Shown here piece by piece: positions 50,789-58,726 of a DNA stretch of 64,000 bases. The position numbers were made by a program, and so were the translations under genes. The notes below the pieces were generated by a model that made no database searches, was not told the DNA's origin, and was given only the letters and a program-made list of their open reading frames with translations. Positions within the stretch are counted from its first letter, which is position 1, and each line of letters begins with the position of its first letter. This DNA comes from DASVFB01 sp963766345 (lineage in GTDB: Bacteria > Actinomycetota > Thermoleophilia > Gaiellales > Gaiellaceae), in NCBI GenBank assembly GCA_963766345.1, contig CAVXZL010000008.1, positions 496,001 through 560,000 on the forward strand, written 5' to 3'.

Positions 50789-51169
50789 ATGCCGCGCAAG
50801 GCTAGTGCGCAGCAACTCCACCTCGAATCACCGCTGCTTGAGCACGCGGACGCGCACAAGCCGCCTGCGAAGCCGACTCGGAGGCGAAAGGAAAGAGCTG
50901 CCGGCGCCGCGGATGCGCCGTCGACCCTGAACGGAGCGGCGCGGAAGCCTTCTTCGGCGCAGCTGCTCCTGACACCTGGCGCGCTGCTGACACGATCGCA
51001 CCTGCGTCAACTCGGGCTCGAGAGGCGCGCGATCGACGCCGTCTTCCGCTCGCTCCCCATCGTCGCGCTCCCCGGCTACTCCCGCCCGATGATCCGCGCT
51101 GAGCAATATCTCGAACTCGTCGAGCAGCACACTTACCGCGACGATCGCGTCCGCCCCTGCCATGCCTAG
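50789..51169 (+). CDS. small basic protein with C-terminal winged-helix-like region, possible excisionase/integrase partner
   Basis: 126 residues. Basic, low-complexity first half (KPPAKPTRRRKERAAG); second half LLTRSHLRQLGLERRAIDAVFRSLPIVALPGYSRPMIRAEQYLELVE resembles a MerR/excisionase-type recognition motif. Start ATG lies 7 nt after TACACT. Its end overlaps the integrase start by 8 bp, so the two are translationally coupled, the usual arrangement for a directionality factor. Role inferred. Confidence 0.65.
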   Translation: MPRKASAQQLHLESPLLEHADAHKPPAKPTRRRKERAAGAADAPSTLNGAARKPSSAQLLLTPGALLTRSHLRQLGLERRAIDAVFRSLPIVALPGYSRPMIRAEQYLELVEQHTYRDDRVRPCHA

Positions 51170-52232
51170 CGCCTGGATCGAACGACGCGAGACGAGCGCC
51201 GGCGACGGCCGCTACGTCGTCAAGTACCGGCTGGGCGGCCGCGAAAGCGCACACCGCTACGCCGGCTCCTTCGCCACGCGACGAGAAGCGCTCGCGCGGC
51301 GGCGGTGGGTCGCAGGCGAGCTTGCGTCGCTGCGTGTGCCGCATGTAAGCCAACTGACCGATGCTCCTCCAGCGGTGACGCTTGCCGAGGCGGCAAAGGA
51401 ATGGCGCGCCTCGCGCGTCGACGTCACCGAGGGAACCGCTGTCGGGCACCGCGTACAACTCGGCCGCGTTCTCCCGCTGCTCGGCTCCTGCCGCGTCGAC
51501 GAGATCACGCCGACCGACGTCGCTCGGCTGGTGACCGAACTCCATTCGGCCGGACGGAAGCGCGAGACCATCCGCAAGAGCCTGACGGTGCTCGCCCAGG
51601 TGCTCGACTTCGCCGGCGTCAAAGACAACCCGGCGCGCGACCGCGTCCACGTGCGGCTGCCGCGCCAGGAACGGGAAGAGCCGACGCCACCGATCGCGAC
51701 GCAGATCGAGGCCGTCCTTGGACTCATGCCGCGTCAGTACGCGCTCGCGGTTCTCGTGCTCGACGCGACCGGCATGCGCGTCGGCGAGCTCGAGGAGAAA
51801 GGGCTCCGCTGCGGCGACCTCGACGAGCCGAACACCCGCTGGCGCGTCCGCCGCGCCGTCGAGAAGGGCCGCCGCGGCCGCTGGGTGTCACTCCCGCCCG
51901 ACCTCTTCCGGGCCGTGATCGCGACGCTCCCGCCCCGCGAAGACCGCCCGCACGACCGTCCTGTCTTCCCTGGCCTGACGCAGGAACGGTTACGCACAGC
52001 GATCGCGCGTGCTTGCAAGGCGTCGGGCACGCCGACGTGGTCGCCGCACGACCTGCGCCACCGCCGGATCAGCCTCTGGCACCGGCAAGGCGAGACATGG
52101 GCGTTGATCGGCGCCCGCGTCGGCCAGCGCTCGCTGTCCATCACCGCGGACACCTACACGCACGTCCTTCTCGATGACCGCGAACTCGAACACGCCGTGC
52201 TTGTGAACGAGTTGACGACGCCGGGCGTCTGA
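51162..52232 (+). CDS. int: tyrosine site-specific integrase
   Basis: 356 residues: N-terminal AP2-like arm-binding region (WIERRETSAGDGRYVVKYRLGG), SAM-like core-binding domain (TLAEAAKEWRASR ... TPTDVARLVTELHSAGRKRETIRKSL) and catalytic domain with Arg in DATGMRVGELEEKG, HDLRHRR, and Tyr nucleophile in ITADTYTHVL. Points toward the tRNA gene. A 67-bp tandem duplication covers its last codons. Confidence 0.95.
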   Translation: MPSAWIERRETSAGDGRYVVKYRLGGRESAHRYAGSFATRREALARRRWVAGELASLRVPHVSQLTDAPPAVTLAEAAKEWRASRVDVTEGTAVGHRVQLGRVLPLLGSCRVDEITPTDVARLVTELHSAGRKRETIRKSLTVLAQVLDFAGVKDNPARDRVHVRLPRQEREEPTPPIATQIEAVLGLMPRQYALAVLVLDATGMRVGELEEKGLRCGDLDEPNTRWRVRRAVEKGRRGRWVSLPPDLFRAVIATLPPREDRPHDRPVFPGLTQERLRTAIARACKASGTPTWSPHDLRHRRISLWHRQGETWALIGARVGQRSLSITADTYTHVLLDDRELEHAVLVNELTTPGV

Positions 52233-52313
52233 CGCGAACCAATCAGGCGAACTCGAACACGCCGTGCTTGTGAACGAGTTGACGACGCCGGGCGTCTGAC
52301 GCGAACCAATCAG
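52180..52313. repeat. 67-bp tandem duplication over the integrase 3' end
   Basis: Positions 52180-52246 are repeated exactly at 52247-52313. The first copy contains the last 18 integrase codons including the TGA at 52230-52232; the second is non-coding remnant. Looks like a recent slippage or recombination product. Confidence 0.9.
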
Positions 52314-52378
52314 GCGTAAGGGCCGTCGCGCAAGTGAGTCTCGTCGGGCCTGGGACGGGGCGATGATCTTGCGAGTGG

Positions 52379-53161
52379 CTACTTGCTTGCTGGGCGCCGA
52401 CCCCAGACGCCGATGTGGGCGAAGCCACAGGCCAGGAAGTCGGGGTTGGCGGGGCGCTCGACAAGGGCGGTTGCTTGGTCGATGGTCAGGGCACCTGCTT
52501 CTACTGCTGGCGGGCCGATCGCGGCCATGCTCAGGCGGTAGAACTCAGCGAGAGGCGTCCCTGCCTCGATGATGTCGAGTTCGGCGTCTGCGCCGACGTC
52601 GACGAGTCCGAGCTGGTGGATCTGTCCTAGCAGCGTGCGTCCACGCGAGAGGGATCCGCTCGGGAACGTCTGATGCCAGGCCTCCGGATGCGTCGCCCAG
52701 ACGGGGTCGGCGTCGGCGAGCCACATGCCGAAGTCCGGCTCTTCAAGCAGTAGCCATCCGCCTGGACGGAGCCACGAAACCATCCGCCGAAGGAGTTCGG
52801 GGTCGTCGGGGATGTGCATGAGCACCGCGCGTGTGTGGATGAAATCGAACGATCGCTCCGGGAAGGTCTCGGTGCGGAGGTCGTGACGGAGCACCTCGAC
52901 ATTGGGAGCATCGATCGAGGTGAGGAAATCGACTTGGAGGTCGGTCGCAATCACGTTCCCGCTCGACCCCACACGCTCCGCCAGCCAACGGGTGATCGAG
53001 CCACGCCCGCCGCCGATCTCCAGACACGCTGCCCCGGCCGCAATGTCGAGCCGCTCGACACGCCGCATCGTTAGCGGATCAAGACGCTGCTGAAAGAGCT
53101 GGAGGCGGCGCGACTCGTCGGCGGCAGCGTGAGGAAATGCGTAATCGAGAGCGTCGCTCAT
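52379..53161 (-). CDS. class I SAM-dependent methyltransferase
   Basis: 260 residues: motif I CLEIGGGRGSITRWLAERVG, acidic loop NVIATDLQVDF, motif LRTETFPERSFDFIHTRAVLMHI and post-motif LRPGGWLLLEEPDF. Small-molecule-type methyltransferase; substrate unknown. AAAGGATC lies upstream of the ATG. Cargo of the integrated element, last gene before the tRNA. Confidence 0.88.
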   Translation of the reverse strand: MSDALDYAFPHAAADESRRLQLFQQRLDPLTMRRVERLDIAAGAACLEIGGGRGSITRWLAERVGSSGNVIATDLQVDFLTSIDAPNVEVLRHDLRTETFPERSFDFIHTRAVLMHIPDDPELLRRMVSWLRPGGWLLLEEPDFGMWLADADPVWATHPEAWHQTFPSGSLSRGRTLLGQIHQLGLVDVGADAELDIIEAGTPLAEFYRLSMAAIGPPAVEAGALTIDQATALVERPANPDFLACGFAHIGVWGRRPASK

Positions 53162-53292
53162 CGGATGATCCTTTCGCGTCGCCGCCGCACTGTCCAGGCT
53201 GTCGACCCATTCTTCCGCTCCAGCCAGGGACACCTCGTTACGGCTCGGTGGTCTGTGAAGCGCCGCGCCGCGTTGCCTCGAGTGACGAGATT

Positions 53293-53318
53293 CCGTGGGG
53301 GCACCGGTGGGGGCACGC
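53293..53318. repeat. arm-type tandem repeat, right copy
   Basis: One mismatch to 49043-49068, same orientation, 76 bp inside the tRNA-side junction. The stretch 53162-53394 otherwise holds no gene that I can support. Confidence 0.6.
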
Positions 53319-53394
53319 GACGCGCACGACGGGCATCCACGACACACCTGTCCCGCACAACCATGCGGTTTGCGCGACCGCGGAAGGTGCTTTA

Positions 53395-53468
<74 letters not shown>

Positions 53469-53536
53469 GCGTGAGACAGCGTAACCGGGCGACGGTTCCC
53501 GCCTCGGCCGGCGCGGGGCCCCGGCACAATGACGGC

Positions 53537-53992
53537 GTGAAGGTGTTCCAGCAGGAGCGGAGCTTCCGCACGTCCGGCGGCCTCTCCGTCAGGGACATCA
53601 CCGACGACGTCGCGGCCGCGGTGCAGGAGAGCGGCGTCACGGACGGCATCGCCTGCGTCTACTCGCCGCACACGACCTGCTGCATCCGCGTCAACGAGTT
53701 CGAGAGCGGCTTCCTCGACGACTTCGCGACCCTCCTCCGCCGGCTCGTCCCCGCCGAGGGCCACTACTACGCGCACGACGACTGGGACCGCCGCACCGAG
53801 AACATCTGCCCGGAGGACATGGAGGTCGGCAACGGGCACGCGCACTGCATGTCGATGCTCCTCGGCTCCGCGGGCGAGTCGATCCCGGTGCGGGACGGCG
53901 AGCTCCGCCTCGGGACGTGGCAGCGCGTGCTCTTCCTCGAGCTCGACCGCGAGCGCGACCGGCGCTGGATCGTCCAGGTCGTCGGGAACTAG
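53537..53992 (+). CDS. YjbQ/UPF0047 family protein
   Basis: 151 residues from GTG: VFQQERSFRTSGGLSVRDITDDVAAAVQESG, IACVYSPHTTCCIRVNEFESG, and C-terminal GNGHAHCMSMLLGSAGESIPVRDGELRLGTWQRVLFLELDR. The conserved His/Cys cluster is intact. Family members have weak thiamine-phosphate-synthase activity; physiological role uncertain. Confidence 0.93.
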   Translation: MKVFQQERSFRTSGGLSVRDITDDVAAAVQESGVTDGIACVYSPHTTCCIRVNEFESGFLDDFATLLRRLVPAEGHYYAHDDWDRRTENICPEDMEVGNGHAHCMSMLLGSAGESIPVRDGELRLGTWQRVLFLELDRERDRRWIVQVVGN

Positions 53993-55170
53993 GACCGCAG
54001 CTCTCGTTCGCGGCGATTCCGGGGACGATCGAGCGGCTGCTCACGGGGTCGAGCCGAGACGCGGTGCTGCCGCTCGAGGGTCTGCCGAGCCGAGCCGAGC
54101 GTGTCCTCTTCGTGTATCTCGACGCGTTCGCGTGGCGGTTCGTCGAGCAGCACGCACGGCATCCGCTGATCGAGCGCGCGCGGGAGGACGGCCTCGTCCT
54201 CGAGCTCACGAGTCAGTTTCCCTCGACGACCACCGCACACACGACGACGCTGAACAGCGGGCTGCCGGTCGGCGTCCACGGCGTCTACGAATGGCACATC
54301 CTCGAGCCTTCCCTCGACCGCCTGATCACGCCGCTCCTGTTCTCGTTCGCGGGCGACGGTGTGCGCGAGACGCTCGCTTCGACCGGGCTGACCGCGGACG
54401 CGGTGTTCCCGCACGAGACGCAGCACCTGCGACTGACCGCAGCCGGCGTGCGCAGCGTGTGCGTCATGCCCGCATCGTTCGCCGGCTCCTCGACGAACCG
54501 CGCACTGCTCCGCGGCGCCGAGATCGTTCCGGCGCGCGGCGCGGCCGATGCGATGGCGCGGGCGTGCGCGGCGCTGGCGTCGTCCGAGCCCGTCCACGCG
54601 AACGTGTACCTGCCGACGTTCGACGCGCTGATGCACAGGGTCGGCCCCGATGCGCGGGCCGCGCACGCGGAGCTCGTCGCGCTCCTCGACGCCGTCGGCG
54701 GAGCGCTGCCCCGCGTCCCGCCGGGAACCCTCGTGCTGGTCGGGACCGATCATGGGATGGCCGCGATCTCGCCCGCGCGCACGTCGTACGTGAACGTCGT
54801 CTGGCCGGAGCTCGAGCAACACCTTCGATGCGGCGCGGACGGCAAGCCGCTCGCTCCCGCCGGGTCGTGCCGCGATCTCTTCCTCCACGTTCTCCCCGGC
54901 CACGTCGACGAGGTTGTCGGCGGGCTGTCGGAGCGCCTCGTGGACAGAGCCGACGTCGTCGCGACGCGGACCTTGCTCGACGCCGAGGCCTTCGGGCCGG
55001 AGGTGTCGGACACGTTCCTCGCGCGGCTCGCGGAAGTGGTCGTGCTCCCGCGGCCGGGAGAAGCCGCGTGGTGGCTCGAGCCCGGCCGCTTCGAGCAGGG
55101 GTTTTACGGCCAGCACGGCGGCCTCTCGCCGGACGAGGTCGAGATCCCGCTGCTGGCGTTCGTCGTGTAG
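53917..55170 (+). CDS. alkaline-phosphatase-superfamily (nucleotide pyrophosphatase/phosphodiesterase-like) protein
   Basis: Up to 417 residues; true start uncertain. Coding-like sequence begins near 54000 (QLSFAAIPGTIERLLTG), where no standard start exists: the nearest are GTG 53917 inside yjbQ and GTG 54064. Metal-site motifs: VLFVYLDAFAWRFVEQHA, nucleophile region SQFPSTTTAHTTTLNSGLPVGVHGVYEW, LPTFDALMHRVGPDA and VLVGTDHGMAAISP. This is the autotaxin/NPP-type hydrolase fold. Cytoplasmic, no signal peptide. Confidence 0.85.
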   Translation: MAARALPRARPRARPALDRPGRRELGPQLSFAAIPGTIERLLTGSSRDAVLPLEGLPSRAERVLFVYLDAFAWRFVEQHARHPLIERAREDGLVLELTSQFPSTTTAHTTTLNSGLPVGVHGVYEWHILEPSLDRLITPLLFSFAGDGVRETLASTGLTADAVFPHETQHLRLTAAGVRSVCVMPASFAGSSTNRALLRGAEIVPARGAADAMARACAALASSEPVHANVYLPTFDALMHRVGPDARAAHAELVALLDAVGGALPRVPPGTLVLVGTDHGMAAISPARTSYVNVVWPELEQHLRCGADGKPLAPAGSCRDLFLHVLPGHVDEVVGGLSERLVDRADVVATRTLLDAEAFGPEVSDTFLARLAEVVVLPRPGEAAWWLEPGRFEQGFYGQHGGLSPDEVEIPLLAFVV

Positions 55171-55698
55171 CTAACGAAGCCGCAGCACGTGGTCGGTGAC
55201 GTAGCTGAACCGCCGCGGAGCGCCCGTCGTCGCGCGGTAGCGCGTGAAGCGGCCGAACTCGATGCGCAGGAAACGTGCCTTCGAGAGCCGCCCCGTTCCC
55301 GAGAACGTGCCGCTCCAGCGCTCGTGCGGGCGCAAGACGCGCGGCAGCGGCGGCTCGTACCGCGTCGCGAACGCTCCCCGTCCAACGCGCTCGACGGCCT
55401 CCACGTCGGCGCTGTCCAGGGCGAGCACCCCGAACTCCGCCTCTCCGGGATGGTGCGGCCGCTCGATGAGCAACCCGGCGGGTGTGTTGTTCCGCACGGA
55501 GGCCGAGACGCTCCAGCCGTTCGGCCGGATGACGAGCTTTCGTACGTCGACGCGTAGCGCCGAGGACTCGTGCCAGTTCAATGCGATCGTCCGAGGCCGC
55601 GCCGGCGGCGTCTTCGAGGTGCCGCCGCAACCCGCGGCGACCGAAGCGAGGGCGAGCGCTAGGAGACCGCGCCGCAGGCGCGCAAGGCGTTCAGGCAG
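55171..55698 (-). CDS. lipoprotein, probable CTG start
   Basis: 175 residues if read from CTG at 55698: LPERLARLRRGLLALALASVAAGCGG, a signal peptide with lipobox AAGC. No ATG/GTG/TTG precedes the signal in this frame without running far into the DUF1996 gene. Mature part is a beta-rich domain (LNWHESSALRVDVRKLVI, RVLRPHERWSGTFSG). Overlaps the DUF1996 gene end by about 40 bp. Unknown function. Confidence 0.65.
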   Translation of the reverse strand: MPERLARLRRGLLALALASVAAGCGGTSKTPPARPRTIALNWHESSALRVDVRKLVIRPNGWSVSASVRNNTPAGLLIERPHHPGEAEFGVLALDSADVEAVERVGRGAFATRYEPPLPRVLRPHERWSGTFSGTGRLSKARFLRIEFGRFTRYRATTGAPRRFSYVTDHVLRLR

Positions 55699-56495
55699 TA
55701 GTCGACGAGGCGCTTCAGCTCCGGCGGGTTCCAGCCGTTGAAGAAGTCCGCGTGTCCGCTGATCTGCCCGAAGGAGGCGAGTTGAAGCGGCGTCTCGTTC
55801 GCGATCGGGTACTGGATGATCAGCATGATCTGCGGTACCGCGACCGGGTAGCCCTTCGGGCAGACGCCCTTCGTCGAGTACGCCATGTGGCTGTGGTGGT
55901 TGGCGCTGTCGAGGTGCTTGCCGTCCCAGCAGTTGGGGAAGCGGACGTGGACGTGCAGGCTCGGCGTCGCACACGAGGGGATCTTCACCGACGGGTCAGT
56001 CGGGTCGGTCGAGCAGTTCCAGAAGACGACGTGCATGCTCTGCGCCTTCGTGGCGAAGGCATTGCCGGCGACGATCTTCAGCCCCGGCGGGAACGGCTTC
56101 ACGCGGGCGAGCGTGCTCCGGCGGTAGTAGACATCGGCCTCGACGGGCGTGACGCGCTTGTTGTTCAGGAGGAGCGTCGGCGCCCAGTACGACGCGGTGT
56201 CCTCCGGGCGCTGGCACGACGTCGCTCCCTTGCGGAGCGACGTGAGCGTCGAGAACGCGTTCGTCGTCACGTTGCCGAAGAAGCTGTGGTCGTGCGACAT
56301 GCCGGGCATCTTGTAGTGGACGATCGGATCGTCCGGCGCGAAGTGCGTGAACTTGCAGACGGTGATGAACTCGACGTTGTCGAACTGCGGCAGGTCGGAG
56401 AGCGCGGTCGGCCCGCGGCCGTCGCCGCCCGACGACGCGCCGGCCGCGATGAGCGCGGCGACCGCGATGACAAGGCCGAGAAGGAGCTTCCTCAT
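55659..56495 (-). CDS. secreted DUF1996 protein
   Basis: 278 residues; signal peptide (RKLLLGLVIAVAALIAAGASS). DUF1996 features: FTHFAPDDPIVHYKMPGMSHDHSFFGN, TPVEADVYYRRST, MHVVFWNCS, HVHVRFPNCWDGKHLDSANHHSHMAYS, GHADFFNGWNPPELKRLVDYCL. His-rich and Cys-containing. Known mostly from fungi and actinobacteria; function unknown. Start overlaps the upstream stop (TAATG). Confidence 0.88.
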   Translation of the reverse strand: MRKLLLGLVIAVAALIAAGASSGGDGRGPTALSDLPQFDNVEFITVCKFTHFAPDDPIVHYKMPGMSHDHSFFGNVTTNAFSTLTSLRKGATSCQRPEDTASYWAPTLLLNNKRVTPVEADVYYRRSTLARVKPFPPGLKIVAGNAFATKAQSMHVVFWNCSTDPTDPSVKIPSCATPSLHVHVRFPNCWDGKHLDSANHHSHMAYSTKGVCPKGYPVAVPQIMLIIQYPIANETPLQLASFGQISGHADFFNGWNPPELKRLVDYCLNALRACGAVS

Positions 56496-57589
56496 TAGTA
56501 GTCGTCGAACTGGCAGCCGATGCCGTCGAAGTTGTTGTCGAAGCTGTGCGGGTCGGGCGTGGCCGGCGTCGGGGTGTGGAGCACCTGGAAGCCGCGGAAG
56601 GAAAGGTCGGCGCAGTCGAGGTCGGGCGGCGACGGAGGCATGCACACCGTCGGGTAGTGCGAGTCGCAGTTCCCGCCGGGGATGAAGTGGTTGACCGGCA
56701 GCTGTGCCGGCACGAGCGGCTGGCCCGGCGGTGGCGGCGGCACGATCGACGTGAGTGCGCCGCTCCGGTCGTTGTCGATGTCGGAGTCGTGCAGCGGCTG
56801 GTTTCCGCACGCCTTCGCGAGGCAGCCGCTGATACGCACGAGCGCCGTCGCCGCAACGCGTCCCTCCTGCTTCGCCGCGACGGTGAAGAACGCGGACGCC
56901 GTTCCATCCGCGGGGATCTCGTCGAACGAGCACGTCGCGTACCAGCCCTGCGGCGTACACCCGCTGTGGCCGCTCTCCGACGCCGCGGTGTCGAACGGGT
57001 TTCCCTGCGGCGCGCGCACGTCGAGGTCGACGTTCTGCGCGGCGAGCGGTCCCGCGTTCGTGATCGTCGCCGTGTACTTGACGTCGCCTCCGACGGCGAC
57101 CGCGGTCGTCGTCGCCACCAGGTCGACCGAAAGGTCGGCGGCGCACGCGCCCCAGAGCCCCTTGTTCGCCTTCTCGGCCGCCTGCTGCAGCGGGACATAT
57201 TTCGGCAGGCGCGAGAACGGCGTTCCCAGCGCGTCGATCTGCGCGTTGCCGTCGCCGACGAGCTGCGCGCCGAGGTCCGTGCCGTCGGCGAGCTTCACGT
57301 ACGCGGCCCGCCCCGCGCTGCTGAGCTTGACCGTGCGGTCGAGGACGAGCGCACTCGTCGCAGCCTTCGCTTCCGCCGAGAAGCACGATCCCTTCGGAGG
57401 CGCCGAGACACCGAGCACGTGGACACTCAGCCGCTTGCCGCCCGAGAGGCGAACCTGAAGCGTGTCCCCCGCGCTGACGCCGGTCACGCGCGCGCTGACG
57501 ACGCCGCGGCTTCCTGCCACTGCGGCGACCACGAACACGACTGCGCCCACCGCAAAAGCGAGCGCGCTGAGAAAGACCCGTTTGCGCAC
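56495..57589 (-). CDS. secreted SNase-like/DUF11/excalibur protein
   Basis: 364 residues; signal peptide, then a thermonuclease-like fold (ARVTGVSAGDTLQVRLSGGKRLSVHVLGVSAPP ... GRAAYVKLADGTDLGAQLVGDGNAQID). The catalytic Arg and Glu of SNase (RLIGIDAPE) are replaced (HVLGVSAPP), so nuclease activity is doubtful. Next a DUF11-type repeat (DLSVDLVATTTAVAVGGDVKYTATITNAGPLAA) and a C-terminal excalibur-like Ca-binding motif (DLDCADLSF ... DNNFDGIGCQFD). Adhesive or scaffold role is inference. Confidence 0.85.
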   Translation of the reverse strand: MRKRVFLSALAFAVGAVVFVVAAVAGSRGVVSARVTGVSAGDTLQVRLSGGKRLSVHVLGVSAPPKGSCFSAEAKAATSALVLDRTVKLSSAGRAAYVKLADGTDLGAQLVGDGNAQIDALGTPFSRLPKYVPLQQAAEKANKGLWGACAADLSVDLVATTTAVAVGGDVKYTATITNAGPLAAQNVDLDVRAPQGNPFDTAASESGHSGCTPQGWYATCSFDEIPADGTASAFFTVAAKQEGRVAATALVRISGCLAKACGNQPLHDSDIDNDRSGALTSIVPPPPPGQPLVPAQLPVNHFIPGGNCDSHYPTVCMPPSPPDLDCADLSFRGFQVLHTPTPATPDPHSFDNNFDGIGCQFDDY

Positions 57590-57721
57590 CGAACCCAGAA
57601 AAGGTAGACGAAGATTTCACGCCGAGGTTGGCGCGTCACCCGTACTCTGCAAGGAGCTCTCAGACCACTCTTAGGAACTCCTGCTTACGTTCAGGGGCCC
57701 AGCAACGAAGGAGGACCTCTC

Positions 57722-58726
57722 GTGACCGTTACCCCCGTCCCCGCCGGCGATGCCAGGGACCGCCTCGAGCAGGCGCTGTTCGAGATCCGCCGGGTGATCG
57801 CCGGCCAGGACGCGATGCTCGAGCGGGTCCTCGTCTGCCTGCTCGCACAGGGCCACCTCCTGATCGAGGGCGTTCCGGGTCTCGCGAAGACGCTGACGAT
57901 CAAGACGACCGCGGGCGTGCTCGGCGGCACGTTCGCGCGCGTGCAGTTCACGCCCGACCTCGTGCCGTCCGACCTCGTCGGGACCCGCATCTACCGCCCG
58001 GGCGAGGGCAGCTTCGACACCGAGCTCGGCCCCGTCTTCTGCAACTTCCTGCTCGCGGACGAGATCAACCGCTCGCCGGCGAAGGTGCAGTCCGCGCTGC
58101 TCGAGGTGATGCAGGAGCGCCAGGTCACGATCGGGCACACGACGCATCCCGTTCCCGACCCGTTCCTCGTGATGGCGACGCAGAACCCGATCGAGTCGGA
58201 AGGCACGTACCCGCTTCCGGAGGCTCAGGTCGATCGCTTCATGCTGAAGATCCTCATCGGCTACCCGTCGCACGACGAGGAGCTGACGATCGTGCAGCGT
58301 CAGCTGGAGGCGCCGCCGACGTTGCGCGAGACGCTCACGCTCGAGGACCTGCGCAAGCTGCAGCGCGCGGTGTACGACGTGTACGTCGATCCCGCGCTCG
58401 TCAGCTACGCCGTGACGCTCGCGGACGCGACGCGCAATCCGAGCGCGCACCATGTTGCCGAGCTCGGCGAGCAGATCCTCTTCGGCGCGAGCCCCCGCGG
58501 CCCGATCAGCCTCGTGCAGGCGTCGCGCGCGCTCGCACTCATCCACGGGCGCGACTACGTCGTCGTGGACGACCTGCGAGCCCTCGCGAAGGACGCGTTC
58601 AGGCACCGGCTCGTGCTCTCGTACCAGGCGCTCGCCGAGGAGGTGAGCGCAGACACGATCCTCGATCGTGTCCTCGAGCAGGTGCCGCTGCCGCAGGTCG
58701 ACCTCTCGCGCACGAGCGCCGCGTGA
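57722..58726 (+). CDS. MoxR-family AAA+ ATPase
   Basis: 334 residues from GTG with AAGGAGG upstream. Walker A IEGVPGLAKTLTIKT, Walker B FLLADEINRSPAKVQSALLEVMQERQVT, sensor VMATQNPIESEGTYPLPEAQVDRFMLKI. Chaperone-like ATPase paired with VWA proteins downstream; starts the MoxR-DUF58-VWA operon. Confidence 0.95.
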   Translation: MTVTPVPAGDARDRLEQALFEIRRVIAGQDAMLERVLVCLLAQGHLLIEGVPGLAKTLTIKTTAGVLGGTFARVQFTPDLVPSDLVGTRIYRPGEGSFDTELGPVFCNFLLADEINRSPAKVQSALLEVMQERQVTIGHTTHPVPDPFLVMATQNPIESEGTYPLPEAQVDRFMLKILIGYPSHDEELTIVQRQLEAPPTLRETLTLEDLRKLQRAVYDVYVDPALVSYAVTLADATRNPSAHHVAELGEQILFGASPRGPISLVQASRALALIHGRDYVVVDDLRALAKDAFRHRLVLSYQALAEEVSADTILDRVLEQVPLPQVDLSRTSAA

